Assembly (NCBI GenBank): GCA_963700305.1
Contig: CAVOXB010000015.1
Location: 1 to 64,000, forward strand
Reading direction: 5' to 3'
Source of the DNA: Desulfomonile sp963700305
Lineage (GTDB): Bacteria; Desulfobacterota; Desulfomonilia; Desulfomonilales; Desulfomonilaceae
DNA length: 64,000 nucleotides
A program made the translations under genes and the position numbers. The notes under the pieces are model-generated. The model did not search any database. It worked only from the letters and a program-made list of their open reading frames with translations, and was not told the DNA's origin. This document shows, one piece after another, positions 36,661 through 46,089 of this stretch (positions are counted from its first letter, which is position 1; each line of letters begins with the position of its first letter).

Positions 36661-37591
36661 TAACGATGTCCTCCCCGATCACGCAAATCTCCAATTCGAG
36701 GTTTACATCTTCTTTTTCAAGCGCCTTGGTCCGAATGCGTTCAATCAGTTCCAGCACGTCCTCTGCTGAGGCTTTTCCGCGGTTGACTATGAAATTGGCA
36801 TGCACAGGCGAGACCTCGGCATCTCCAACACGAGCTCCTTTGAATCCAAGCCTTTCTATTATTGCCCCAGCGGGGTTCTCAGGCGCCGGGTTCTTGAAAA
36901 CGCAGCCCGCGCTTGGCCGATCGAGCGGTTGCTTGCCTCTACGTCTCGCCCTGGAGCGTTCCAGTTCCGCTGAAATTGAATCCTTGTCCCCTCGGCGGAG
37001 TCTCAGAGTTCCCTGAACTACAGTGGAATTCGGCGGCAAAGACATCTGTCTGTAACTGTAAGTCAAATCCTCTCCATGGATCACAAGCTCCAGACCGGAT
37101 CGAGTAACAAGTTTGACGCTTTCCAGCAGCTCGCCTATGGAGACCCCACCCGCCCCCGCGTTGGTAACAACCGCTCCGCCGAAGGAACCGGGAATTCCCC
37201 AGAGCGGTTCCATGCCGCCTAGCCCGTGTCTGCACAATCTAGATAAAACCTGTGGCAAAGGCGTGCCCGCACTCAGGGTTACCTTGCAGAAATCCGATCC
37301 GTTTTCCTTAATATCCAGAGAGTCCAATGCCACCGTCCGTATTACAACTCCACGAAAGCCCCGGTCGTGGAAAAGCACGTTAGTTCCGGCTCCCAGCACG
37401 ACTCGCGTGATTTGTTCCTGGTCCAGGTAGAGGATAAGTTTCTTTAGTTCCTCAAGGTTTTCCGGCTCAACGACGAGATCCGCAGGCCCTCCTATTTTGA
37501 ATGAGGTAAACCTGCCCAAGGAAGCGTTAGAGACAACACGTCCTCGAATCAAATTTTGGATTTCGTTGATTTGGCTGCCGGTTGGTGTCAC
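36653..37591 (-). CDS. murB: UDP-N-acetylenolpyruvoylglucosamine reductase MurB
   Basis: FAD/NADPH enzyme making UDP-MurNAc; 312 residues. It has LGRFTSFKIGGPADLVVEPE (FAD-binding start), RVVLGAGTNVLFHDRGFRGV, GIPGSFGGAVVTNAGA and the catalytic region RRGKQPLDRPSAGCVFKNPA (the Ser/Cys proton donor segment). It ends AEDVLELIERIRTKALEKED. This is the type II (short) MurB arrangement. About 280 bases with a palindromic repeat separate it from murC upstream. Confidence 0.95.
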   Translation of the reverse strand: MTPTGSQINEIQNLIRGRVVSNASLGRFTSFKIGGPADLVVEPENLEELKKLILYLDQEQITRVVLGAGTNVLFHDRGFRGVVIRTVALDSLDIKENGSDFCKVTLSAGTPLPQVLSRLCRHGLGGMEPLWGIPGSFGGAVVTNAGAGGVSIGELLESVKLVTRSGLELVIHGEDLTYSYRQMSLPPNSTVVQGTLRLRRGDKDSISAELERSRARRRGKQPLDRPSAGCVFKNPAPENPAGAIIERLGFKGARVGDAEVSPVHANFIVNRGKASAEDVLELIERIRTKALEKEDVNLELEICVIGEDIVNV

Positions 37592-37681
37592 GCCGTAGGT
37601 TCCTTTTTCCGACTAGTCTGTTGTCTGCCCAAAATCCGCCCTGCCGCTGTCGGCATCAAAATAAGACGGACTTGGGGTGTC

Positions 37682-37790
37682 CATGGTGGCGGCCGGCGTC
37701 ACTGCCGGCCATCCGATCGACATCGGAGGGCTTTCCTCCGGGCTCTCATTTTCCCCGATATGGCCGGCAGGGACGCCGGCCGCTACTAAT
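37682..37790. repeat. CCGGC-type palindromic interspersed repeat
   Basis: GGCGGCCGGCGTCACTGCCG at the left is mirrored by CGGCAGGGACGCCGGCCG at the right, with an inner GGAGGGC/TCCTCC-like pair. It fills most of the gap between murC and murB (37592-37875). Related pieces lie at 32710-32955 and 52713-52795. Confidence 0.65.
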
Positions 37791-37875
37791 ACTATATTTC
37801 GCACTGTCGTCGCCGTTCCAAGAGGGTTCACCGCAATCGTCTCGACTGCGTCATTTTTGCTCCTGTGACTCACGA

Positions 37876-39264
37876 TTATCCCTTGCTCTCCAATTCCTTC
37901 AGGATTTCAGGCCCTAGCCTCGTTACGTCGCCCGCTCCCAATGTTATGAGCATGTCTCCAGGCTGCAGGTCTGCGGCCACTTCTCGGGGCACGGACTCCT
38001 TGTCCGGCAGAAATCTCACTGTCTTATGTCCGCGATCGTGAATTCCCTTGCAGAGCGCTTCACCTGTAACGCCCTCGATAGGCTGCTCACTGGCCGGGTA
38101 AATATCCATCACATAGAGGAGATCCGCATCGTTGAAGCACGTCAGGAATTCCTCGAACAGCCCCTTAGTTCTGGTGTATCTGTGAGGTTGAAACAGCACT
38201 GCTATCCGGCTAGGCGCAATCTGCCTGGCCGCCTGCAGGACAGCCTTAATTTCGGTCGGATGATGGCCGTAATCATCAATTACGGTCACGCCCGCTGCCT
38301 TGCCTCTTAAAGTGAAACGACGTTGAACGCCCGGAAAGGCTTTCAGTGCTTCCTGGATCTCTGCAAAAGGAACATCGAACACATCTGCAACTGCCACAGC
38401 GGCCAACGAATCAACAATATTGTGGATTCCCGGCATAGGCAGACGGATTTCGCCCAGCATGCGATCTTCCTTGTAGACTTCAAAGCTAGAAATCGGACCG
38501 TCAAACTTCGGCCTTCGGGCACGGAAGGCTGCCTGCGACGATAGGCCGTACGTAATAAACCGCTTCTTGATTTGCGGAATGATATTTTGAATCTGCGGAT
38601 CATCCAGACAAACGATCGCGTAACCGTAAAACGGAATTCTATTTATGAATTCCAGGAATACGGACCTTATTTCTTCCAGTGAGGAGTAGCAGTCCAGATG
38701 CTCCAAATCCATGTTGGTGACCACTGCAATGGTGGGGAACAGCTTCAGGAAAGAGCGATCTGATTCATCCGCTTCCGCAACCAACAAGTCCCCTTGACCG
38801 AGCCTCGCACCGCTGCCCAGTGTGTCGAGCTTTCCGCCGATCACTACTGTGGGATCTAGACCCGCAGCGGACAGAATGGATGCTATCATGGATGTGGTTG
38901 TGGTTTTTCCGTGCATGCCTGCGACCGCAACCGAGGTCTGCATGCGCATCAATTCGGCCAGCATTTCCGCCCTGGGGATTATCGGGATCAACCGGTCCCT
39001 GGCTGCCGTCAATTCCGGGTTGTCCGGCGACACGGCCGAAGAGAAGACAACAACGTCGGCTTTTTCAAGATGATCTCTGTGATGGCCGATCCAAATTTTG
39101 GCACCAAGCGCATTCAGTCTTTCCGTAGTCCCAGAGGTGCGAAGGTCCGATCCGCTGACTCCGAAGCCCAGCGCAAGCAGGATCTCGGCGATGCCGCTCA
39201 TGCCGACGCCGCCCACACCAACGAAGTGAACGTCTTTAACCCGTTTGAAAAGGGTCCCGATCAC
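37876..39264 (-). CDS. murC: UDP-N-acetylmuramate--L-alanine ligase MurC
   Basis: ATP-dependent ligase adding the first amino acid of the peptide stem; 462 residues. It has VHFVGVGGVGMSGIAEILLA (UDP-binding Rossmann), the P-loop VAVAGMHGKTTTTSMIASIL, EADESDRSFL, VTNMDLEHLDCY, and the C-terminal domain with VIDDYGHHPTEI and FQPHRYTRT. It is intact. It overlaps murG by 4 bases. Confidence 0.97.
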   Translation of the reverse strand: MIGTLFKRVKDVHFVGVGGVGMSGIAEILLALGFGVSGSDLRTSGTTERLNALGAKIWIGHHRDHLEKADVVVFSSAVSPDNPELTAARDRLIPIIPRAEMLAELMRMQTSVAVAGMHGKTTTTSMIASILSAAGLDPTVVIGGKLDTLGSGARLGQGDLLVAEADESDRSFLKLFPTIAVVTNMDLEHLDCYSSLEEIRSVFLEFINRIPFYGYAIVCLDDPQIQNIIPQIKKRFITYGLSSQAAFRARRPKFDGPISSFEVYKEDRMLGEIRLPMPGIHNIVDSLAAVAVADVFDVPFAEIQEALKAFPGVQRRFTLRGKAAGVTVIDDYGHHPTEIKAVLQAARQIAPSRIAVLFQPHRYTRTKGLFEEFLTCFNDADLLYVMDIYPASEQPIEGVTGEALCKGIHDRGHKTVRFLPDKESVPREVAADLQPGDMLITLGAGDVTRLGPEILKELESKG

Positions 39265-40346
39265 TTGTGGCTCCTTTCCAGCTTCAGGATTTCCCTGGCG
39301 ATTTCCAGCGCAGCCCCAGGTCTGCCCAACCTGCGAGAGTTCTCCGCCATTTCTGAAAGCAGCTCGGGGTGATCCATCACATTTCGGATCTCGGACAGTA
39401 ATGCGCCATTCTTGAGTTTATGGTCCTCAACTATTCTCACCGCTCCTTGAGCTTGCAACACAGCAGCGTTGCGGGCCTGGTGATCACCAATAGCGTACAG
39501 GTACGGGATGACTATTGCGGGTTTTCCCAATGCAGTGATTTCCGCCAGAGAGCTTGCGCCACTCCTGCAGATGACCACATCCGCCCAGTGATACGCTGAC
39601 CCCATATCCTGGATGAATTCGCGGACATCAGCCTTAATTCCTACTTTTTCATACGCGGACTTTAGCTCCGCAACCACACCGCTCCCCGTCTGATGAAGGA
39701 TGCGGATCTTGTCAGCGGACTGTGAAAGAACGTCCAGATTTGCAGCTACCGATTGATTGATGCTCCTTGCCCCACGAGAGCCCCCGAAAATCAGGATCCG
39801 AAATTCCCTTGGATTCGGGTCGGACTGTGATTTTTCCTCGAAAATGTCGTCCCTAACCGGATTACCCGCCACAATTGTCTTTTCCTGCGGAGTGTCCGGT
39901 TCAGTGTTTTTCCAGGAGACAAAAATTCGACCCACCAATTTGGAAAGTATCCTATTCGTTGTGCCCATCACCGAATTTTGTTCCTGAATTGCCGTGGGGA
40001 CTCGCATCAACCATGCTGCCAATACTGTGGGGCCGGACGCGTACCCACCGACTCCAAGCACGCAATCAGGCTTGAATTTTCGAATTATGGAAATGGACTG
40101 GAACAATCCCACAGGAATTTCCAATGCAGAAACGATGCTGTTAATGATCCCGGTATTCATCATTCCGCGAGCTGTGATGAAACGTATGGGAAACTCCGTG
40201 TTCGGGATTATCTTCGCTTCAATGCCGTTTCGGGTGCCCACGAAAAGCACGCTTCCGTTCAAGTCTTCGGCCTTGAATGCCCTCGCGATTGCAATTGCCG
40301 GAAATAAGTGTCCTCCAGTGCCGCCCCCTGCAATTACTAATTTCAT
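39261..40346 (-). CDS. murG: Lipid II synthase MurG (UDP-GlcNAc transferase)
   Basis: Peripheral membrane GT-B enzyme of 361 residues. It has the N-terminal VIAGGGTGGHLFPAIAIARA, the second G-loop LGVGGYASGPTVLAAW and the donor-domain signature IFGGSRGARSINQSVAANLD. CRSGASSLAEITALGKPAIV and LYAIGDHQARNAAVLQAQGA (GlcNAc recognition, HQ) follow. It is intact. Its ATG overlaps the ftsW stop (ATGA). Confidence 0.97.
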   Translation of the reverse strand: MKLVIAGGGTGGHLFPAIAIARAFKAEDLNGSVLFVGTRNGIEAKIIPNTEFPIRFITARGMMNTGIINSIVSALEIPVGLFQSISIIRKFKPDCVLGVGGYASGPTVLAAWLMRVPTAIQEQNSVMGTTNRILSKLVGRIFVSWKNTEPDTPQEKTIVAGNPVRDDIFEEKSQSDPNPREFRILIFGGSRGARSINQSVAANLDVLSQSADKIRILHQTGSGVVAELKSAYEKVGIKADVREFIQDMGSAYHWADVVICRSGASSLAEITALGKPAIVIPYLYAIGDHQARNAAVLQAQGAVRIVEDHKLKNGALLSEIRNVMDHPELLSEMAENSRRLGRPGAALEIAREILKLERSHK

Positions 40347-41508
40347 GGCTTTTCCTCGCCTGCTCTGGATTGGGCGGTCCTGGTTATTGCCATAAGAATG
40401 CCGATTCCGGCAAGGTTCATGATCAGAGAAGTCCCTCCAAGGGACACCAGTGGCAGGGGCAAACCTTTTGTCGGGAGCATCCCCATTGCCACGGCCATGT
40501 TCACCATAGCCTGGAGTCCTATTAAAGACGTTATTCCGAATGCCAGATATCGCTGAAATTTATCCGAGTTTCTGATTGCAACCGCAAGGCCCTGCAGATA
40601 ATCAGATAAAAAAGCAATATCAAAAGTATCACGCCAACCAATCCGAGTTCTTCGCCAACGACTGAAAATATGAAGTCAGTGTGAGGCTGCGGAAGGTAGA
40701 ATAGCTTCTGTATGCCCTTACCTATTCCTACTCCTGAGATGCCTCCACAACCGAAGGCCATTTGGCTGTGGATAATGTGGTATCCCGAGTTCAGAGGGTC
40801 GCGCCACGGATCAACAAATGCCAACCACCTTCTTAAACGATAAGGGGCGGTTTGAACTGCGACAAAAAGAAAAGGCATACAGAGAATCGCACTAATTAAC
40901 AGATGCCGGATCCTCACTCCGGCAACAAAAAGCATCAGGAACCCTACCAAGGTAAGGATTACCGCAGTGCCGAAGTCCGGCTGCAGCAGGATAAGGAAAA
41001 ACACCACTCCCATTACCAAGACGTGCGGCAGAAAACCTGTCGCGAAATCCTTTATGCCCTCCCCTTTCTCGGCAAGAGACCGAGCGATAAACATAATCAG
41101 GGCATATTTTATGAATTCCGAGGGTTGGACAAAAAATCCCATCGGCAATCTCAACCATCGGTGGGAGCCACCCATTTCCACGCCCACGCCAGGGACGAAC
41201 AGCAGCAGAAGCGGTACTAGACCAATGCCCATCAAGGGCAGGGCCGCAATTTTCCAGAAATTAGGCTTGATCAAAGAAAACAGATACATAACTGTGAGCC
41301 CCACCACCATCGCTAATACCTGTTTCTTTGTAAAATAGAATCCGTCGCCAAACTTTCCGGCTGCAATTATGTATCCCGCTGAGGTCACCATCACGATCCC
41401 GATGGTGAGAATCACAGCGACCACAGCCAGAAGAAAAGGATCGGGTCCAAGTATTCTCCTGGCAGGGTTGATTCCGGATTCTGTCTGAGGCCTTGGGGCC
41501 GCTTCCAT
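40343..41508 (-). CDS. ftsW: Peptidoglycan glycosyltransferase FtsW (one frameshift)
   Basis: SEDS-family lipid II polymerase of the divisome; about 388 residues, ten helices. It has the catalytic-loop segment GGSHRWLRLPMGFFVQPSEF, LLQPDFGTAVILTLVG, GYHIIHSQMAFGCGGISGVG and PQPHTDFIFSVVGEELGLVG. A slip near 40580 moves the final helix pair into another frame, readable as QRYLAFGITSLIGLQAMVNM, AVAMGMLPTKGLPLPLVSLG, GTSLIMNLAGIGILMAITR, stopping at 40343. That segment holds the family signature PTKGLPLPLxSxGG. The gene upstream should be murD but is not. Confidence 0.95.
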
Positions 41509-42042
41509 CTATTGCTCCGCGCCGTGACCAGTTCTAAAATCCCCCCTGCCCCCCTTTAGTAAAGGAGGGGAAAGAAGGGCTTTGTACCCCCTAAAAAAAG
41601 GCGGGCTTAATCCCCCCTTAGTAAAGGGGGTAAGGGGGGATTTTTGTAACTTCACCCGTCACCCCGGACTCGATCCGGGGTCCAGATTTCTGGATTCCTG
41701 CCTTCGCAGGAATGACGAGGAAACGGACTTGTTCTCCGCAACTGCTATAACCACGCAAATTTCATTTTGACGTCTTATCATAATGCTCTCTTGCGAACCT
41801 TCGATCTCAATCCATATTACGTTCGCGTGATTCTCCTTAAGGGGTAATATGCTTCCGCACCGGGAAATCTACCAGGAAGATTCCTGCATCGGTTTTCCTG
41901 TTCAGTTGTCGCCACATAGGTCTGAACGGCCTGCGCGGCCTGAACACAATTTTGGGCGACAGCACAACGCTTTGTGTACGTCGAAAAATCGGACAATTTT
42001 GCTCTTGGACTGCGTTCACGAGGCTTTCCCCTTACCGATATT
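41509..42042. repeat. Gene-free gap at the murD position, filled with interspersed repeats
   Basis: The gap between mraY and ftsW contains C-run/G-run hairpins (TCCCCCCTGCCCCCCTTTAG at 41538; AATCCCCCCTTAGTAAAGGG at about 41610) and a CACCCCGG...GATCCGGGG plus GGATTCCTG...CAGGAATGACG unit (41655-41717). Neither strand shows a murD-like frame or its GTNGKTT P-loop. Confidence 0.6.
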
Positions 42043-43121
42043 TCAGCGAAGTTTGAGAGTGCTCAACGCCAACAGAGCGAAGAAACACAGAAATTATCCA
42101 AAAACTTACGAATGACTTTGGGCTCGGCCCATCCCTTGAGTTCGAAGTGATGATGAATAGGCGCCATGTTGAAGATGCGCTTTCCGGTCGTTTTGAATGA
42201 TGCTACCTGCAATATCACCGACACCGCTTCAATGACGAATACTCCGCCTGCAATGGCCAGCAAGATCTCGTGTTTAGTAACCACAGCGACCGCCCCCAAT
42301 AAACCACCGAGAGAGAGCGATCCTACATCTCCCATAAAGACCTCTGCAGGATATGCGTTGTACCATAGGAACCCCATGCCCGCGCCCAACATTGCCCCGC
42401 AGACTATTGTCAGTTCTCCGGCACCTGGAACGTACGGCACCTGAAGGTAATGAGCCAGCTTCAGATGTCCGGCGACATAGGCAAAGAGCAAGTAGGTGGC
42501 TCCGCATATCATTACCGGCCCAATTGCCAAGCCATCCAGTCCATCAGTCAAGTTAACCGCATTGGAAGCGCCTGCTATCACAAGCGCAGCGAAAGGTATA
42601 TACAAGATCCCCAAATCGGGACTGACGTTCTTGAAAAACGGCACAGCAAGTGTCTTGCTGAAAGCGGGATCCAACCACAGGATAAGGCCCACAAGCGCTC
42701 CTACGACAAGCTGCAGCCCAAGCTTGCGCTTGCCTGCAAGACCTTTGTGATTTTTGCGTGTGATTTTGAGATAGTCGTCCAGGAACCCGATACCACCGTA
42801 GGCCAGAGTCACCCCTAGTACTATCCAGAAATAAATATTGTCTAAACGAGTCCACAGCAGACAGGACACAGCCATTGCGAACAGAATGAGAATCCCGCCC
42901 ATCGTTGGGGTCCCACTCTTCTCCAAATGACTCTTGGGACCGTCGTCTCTGACCATCTGACCGATTTGAAACGCCCGGAGATAGTCCACCAACGGACGGC
43001 CCAACAAAAAGCTTATCATCAGGGCGGTAAGCGTGGCCATTATGGCCCGAAAGGTTATATATTTGAAAACGTTGAACACTATTGATTGAGAGCCCAAGGG
43101 ATACAGCAGGTGATAGAGCAT
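42043..43121 (-). CDS. mraY: Phospho-MurNAc-pentapeptide translocase MraY (two slips near the end)
   Basis: Integral membrane enzyme making lipid I; about 360 residues, ten helices. It has HLEKSGTPTMGGILILFAMA (active-site loop), GFLDDYLKITRKNHKGLAGK (Asp pair), NLTDGLDGLAIGP and the cytoplasmic loop MAPIHHHFELKGWAEPKVI. After that the natural end FWIIS...FFALLALSTLKLR, stop at 42043, is readable only across two slips, in the T runs near 42098 and 42083. The ATG is adjacent to the murF stop (43124). Confidence 0.95.
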
Positions 43122-43123
43122 GG

Positions 43124-44524
43124 CTACTTTCCCTCCACTATTCGATCCGCCATGGTCTCCATCTTCATCACGCGCGATCCCTTGACGAGAATAGCGCCGA
43201 AGCTGTCGAGATCCGAATCAATCAGTTTCCAGGCCTCGTCTTTATCACTGGCAACGGTGAATCTTTCCGTCGGCCCCCTTTCGGCGATATAACCAGAGGC
43301 AAAAGCTCTGCCGAATTTTCCTACAAAGATTAGTCGATCGATCCCCAGCTTTGCTGCTTCCGCGCCTATCTGGCCATGAAGGGTCTCCGATTGTTCGCCC
43401 AGCTCTGCCATATCACCCAGGATTGCCAGCTTGCCGGGATTCGATAAATGTGCCAGCACTTCCAGGGCTGCTTTCATGGATTGCGGGTTCGCATTATAGC
43501 AATCCCGGATCAGTATTCGTCCTTCAGCCAGGTGATACGATCTCCATCCGTAAAGAGGGCGGTTGGAAATCATTCAGTGCTGATGCAATTTCATCCAGCG
43601 GAACACCGATCTGCACGCATGCGGCTGCCGCGGCCAGGGCATTAGCGACATTGTGGAGGCCATGCACCTGAAGTCTTATTGCTCGTTTTCCCGCGGGGAG
43701 TTCATCTCAAAAGACAGCGTGTTATCTGCACAGGTTATATTTTCCGCCCTGAAATCTCCCGTATCAATGCCGAAAGTGATCAGTTTGCACGAACATTCGT
43801 TCAGTAAAGGCTTCAGGTATGGATTTTCCGCAGGAATAATCCCGACTCCGCGGGGATTCACGGCCTGAACCAACTTGAACTTTTCCTTGGCTATATTCTC
43901 GATTGTGCCTAACCCTTCCAAATGAACAGGCCCTACAGTCGTAATCACTGCGACATTGGGAGAAGCGGCTCGAGCAAGATTGTTCATTTCATTGTTCGTG
44001 TTTATTCCAGCTTCGACCACGGCAGCTGTATGATCCCTGCCCAAATTGAGCACGGTCATAGGCAAGCCAATTGTGTTGTTTAAGTTACCTTGAGAAACAA
44101 GGGGACGATGCGACCGTGCAAGCGCGGCCGCAATCATCTCCTTGACCGTGGTTTTGCCCGAAGAACCAGTGACTGCGATCAGGGGGACTGGATATTTCAA
44201 ACGGTGGGTTGATGCAAGGTCAGATAAAGATCGGAGGGTGTCCTGCACCTGAATCAGGACAATATTAGCGAGGTTTTTGGGGAGATCCCTGTTTGCATCG
44301 CTGTCACACAGGCTTCCTCGGGCACCGGCTTCCAGGGCCGGAACTAAGAAATCATGTCCGTCGAAACTCGCACCTCTCAGTGGCACGAATAAATCGCCCG
44401 GTTTTATGTCTCTCGAATCGGTGGATATGGCGTGGAACTTCGCGTCCACGGACCCGCAGATTATTTTTCCTCTGCAGGCGCTTGCCACATCGTCCGCTAC
44501 ATACGGTCCGCTGGAGGCTCTCAT
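43124..44524 (-). CDS. murF: UDP-MurNAc-tripeptide--D-Ala-D-Ala ligase MurF (frameshifted)
   Basis: ATP-dependent ligase that adds D-Ala-D-Ala; about 465 residues. The N-terminal domain is STDSRDIKPGDLFVPLRGAS FDGHDF. The P-loop is VTGSSGKTTVKEMIAAALAR. AVVEAGINTNNEMNNLARAA and GVIITTVGPVHLEGL-like boxes follow. The frame slips near 43590-43670, and the C-terminal domain resumes GWRSYHLAEGRILIRDCYNA, NPQSMKAALE, LAILGDMAELGEQ, and ends ILVKGSRVMKMETMADRIVE. It overlaps murE by 4 bases. Confidence 0.94.
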
Positions 44525-46089
44525 TTTTCCAAAACCTCACTTGCCGCAGACCGCGAATTCTTTTTGGCAGATAGTTTTCCCAATTCTAGTCTGAGCACTT
44601 CCTTGTCATCGAACGGATAGCGCCTTCCTTTTATTTCCTGGTATGTTTCGTGTCCTTTACCAGCCACGAGGAGTATGTCATCGCGAGAGAGATGCCTTAC
44701 TGCCCACGCAATGGCTTCTCCACGATCGGGAATAACCCTGTAATGCCTAGACTGCAGCGGTTTTCCATTGAGCACATTAGGGAAAAGGGCGAATCCGGAA
44801 TCGCGAACACCGGCCTCCACCTGGCGGACTATATCGAGAGGATCTTCAGATCTCGGATTGTCTGACGTTATTATTACGAAATCGCTGCCTGCGGCAGCTT
44901 CCGCTCCCATTATCGGTCGTTTGGTCTTGTCCCTGTCTCCCCCGCACCCCATAACGGTGACGATTCGTGTCCGCCGCATCACCTGCAGTGCTTCCAGCAC
45001 GTTTCTTAAGGGCAATGGGAGTATGTGCGTAATCCACAAACACTATCGCATCGTCAGACCACACTCGCTCGAGCCTCCCAGGGACAGCCTCCACTGCCGC
45101 TATTCCGTTACGAATCGCGTCAGTCGGGACATTTAGCTTCTCGCATACTGCAACGGCCGCCAAAATATTCACAAGATTGAATGAACCCGCGAGCTTGGAA
45201 TTTAACTCCAACTCTCCTCTCGGGGTCTGAAATATTCCGGACACGCCGTCCGTGTCGACTTTCACCTTCAAGGGCCGGACATCACAGATTTCCGATACGC
45301 CATAGCCGATCACCGGTACACCGCTGATCTCATCTGCGAGCCTCCGGCCGTACGCATCGTCCATGTTTACAACTGCAGAAACGCGTTTCTTAGCGCTTGC
45401 TGGAAGCAGTCGATTAAAGAGGATTTGCTTGGCAAGAAAATACTCCTCGAAGCTGCCGTGATAATCGAGGTGATCCTGCGTAAGATTCGTGAAAACGCCG
45501 AGGTCAAACTCACAACCCTCAAGCCTACCACGATGAAGTCCGTGTGACGACACTTCGACAAACGCGTGTGTGACCCCGTCCTCAACCATTCGGCTGAACA
45601 GAACCTGAAGGTCCGATGCCTCCGGAGTCGTATTGGCTGCGGCTTCCTCTCTAACTCCCCATCTATGGGTTATCGTGCCCACCACGCCGGGAAAACCTCC
45701 GGCAGCATTCATTATGGATTCCAAAAGAAAGGTCAGTGTAGTCTTTCCGTTTGTACCCGTAATACCCACCAGAACGAGTTTCTCTGTGGGCAATCCGTTA
45801 AATGCAGCAGCCGCATTTCCAAGAGCCATTCTGGTATCGGAAACTACAATCCACGGCAGGTTTCCGAATCTGGGCTCTGGGGCTTTCTCCGCCATTATCG
45901 CCGCTGCTCCGGCGTCGATTGCCTGGGAAATAAAATCGTGGCCGTCCGTTAACTCTCCACGTAATGCGACAAAAAGCCAACCTGAACTCACTTTGCGGCT
46001 ATCGTGGGTAACACCCGAGATTTCCACCGACGAATCGCCGAAAACCTGAGGCTTGTCCAACGCAGCTATTATGTTCTGAATTTCAACAT
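44521..46089 (-). CDS. murE: UDP-MurNAc-tripeptide synthetase MurE, meso-diaminopimelate type (frameshifted)
   Basis: Ligase adding the third stem residue; about 520 residues. It has EISGVTHDSRKVSSGWLFVA, the P-loop LVGITGTNGKTTLTFLLESI, VEVSSHGLHRGRLEGCEFDL, FTNLTQDHLDYHG and VDYAHTPIALK. A slip near 45030 follows, then VMGCGGDRDKTKRPIMG and TSDNPRSEDP. The DNPR motif marks the meso-Dap-specific enzyme. The frame as printed runs upstream into the end of FtsI without a stop. A one-base repair near 46078 gives ATG at 46089 (MLKF...NIIAALDKP), whose first bases overlap a TGA that would end ftsI. That start is inferred. Confidence 0.93.

Noticed and set aside
9440..41720. CRISPR array
   Set aside because: The short repeats are palindromic interspersed units, not regularly spaced direct repeats with unique spacers, and no cas gene is present.
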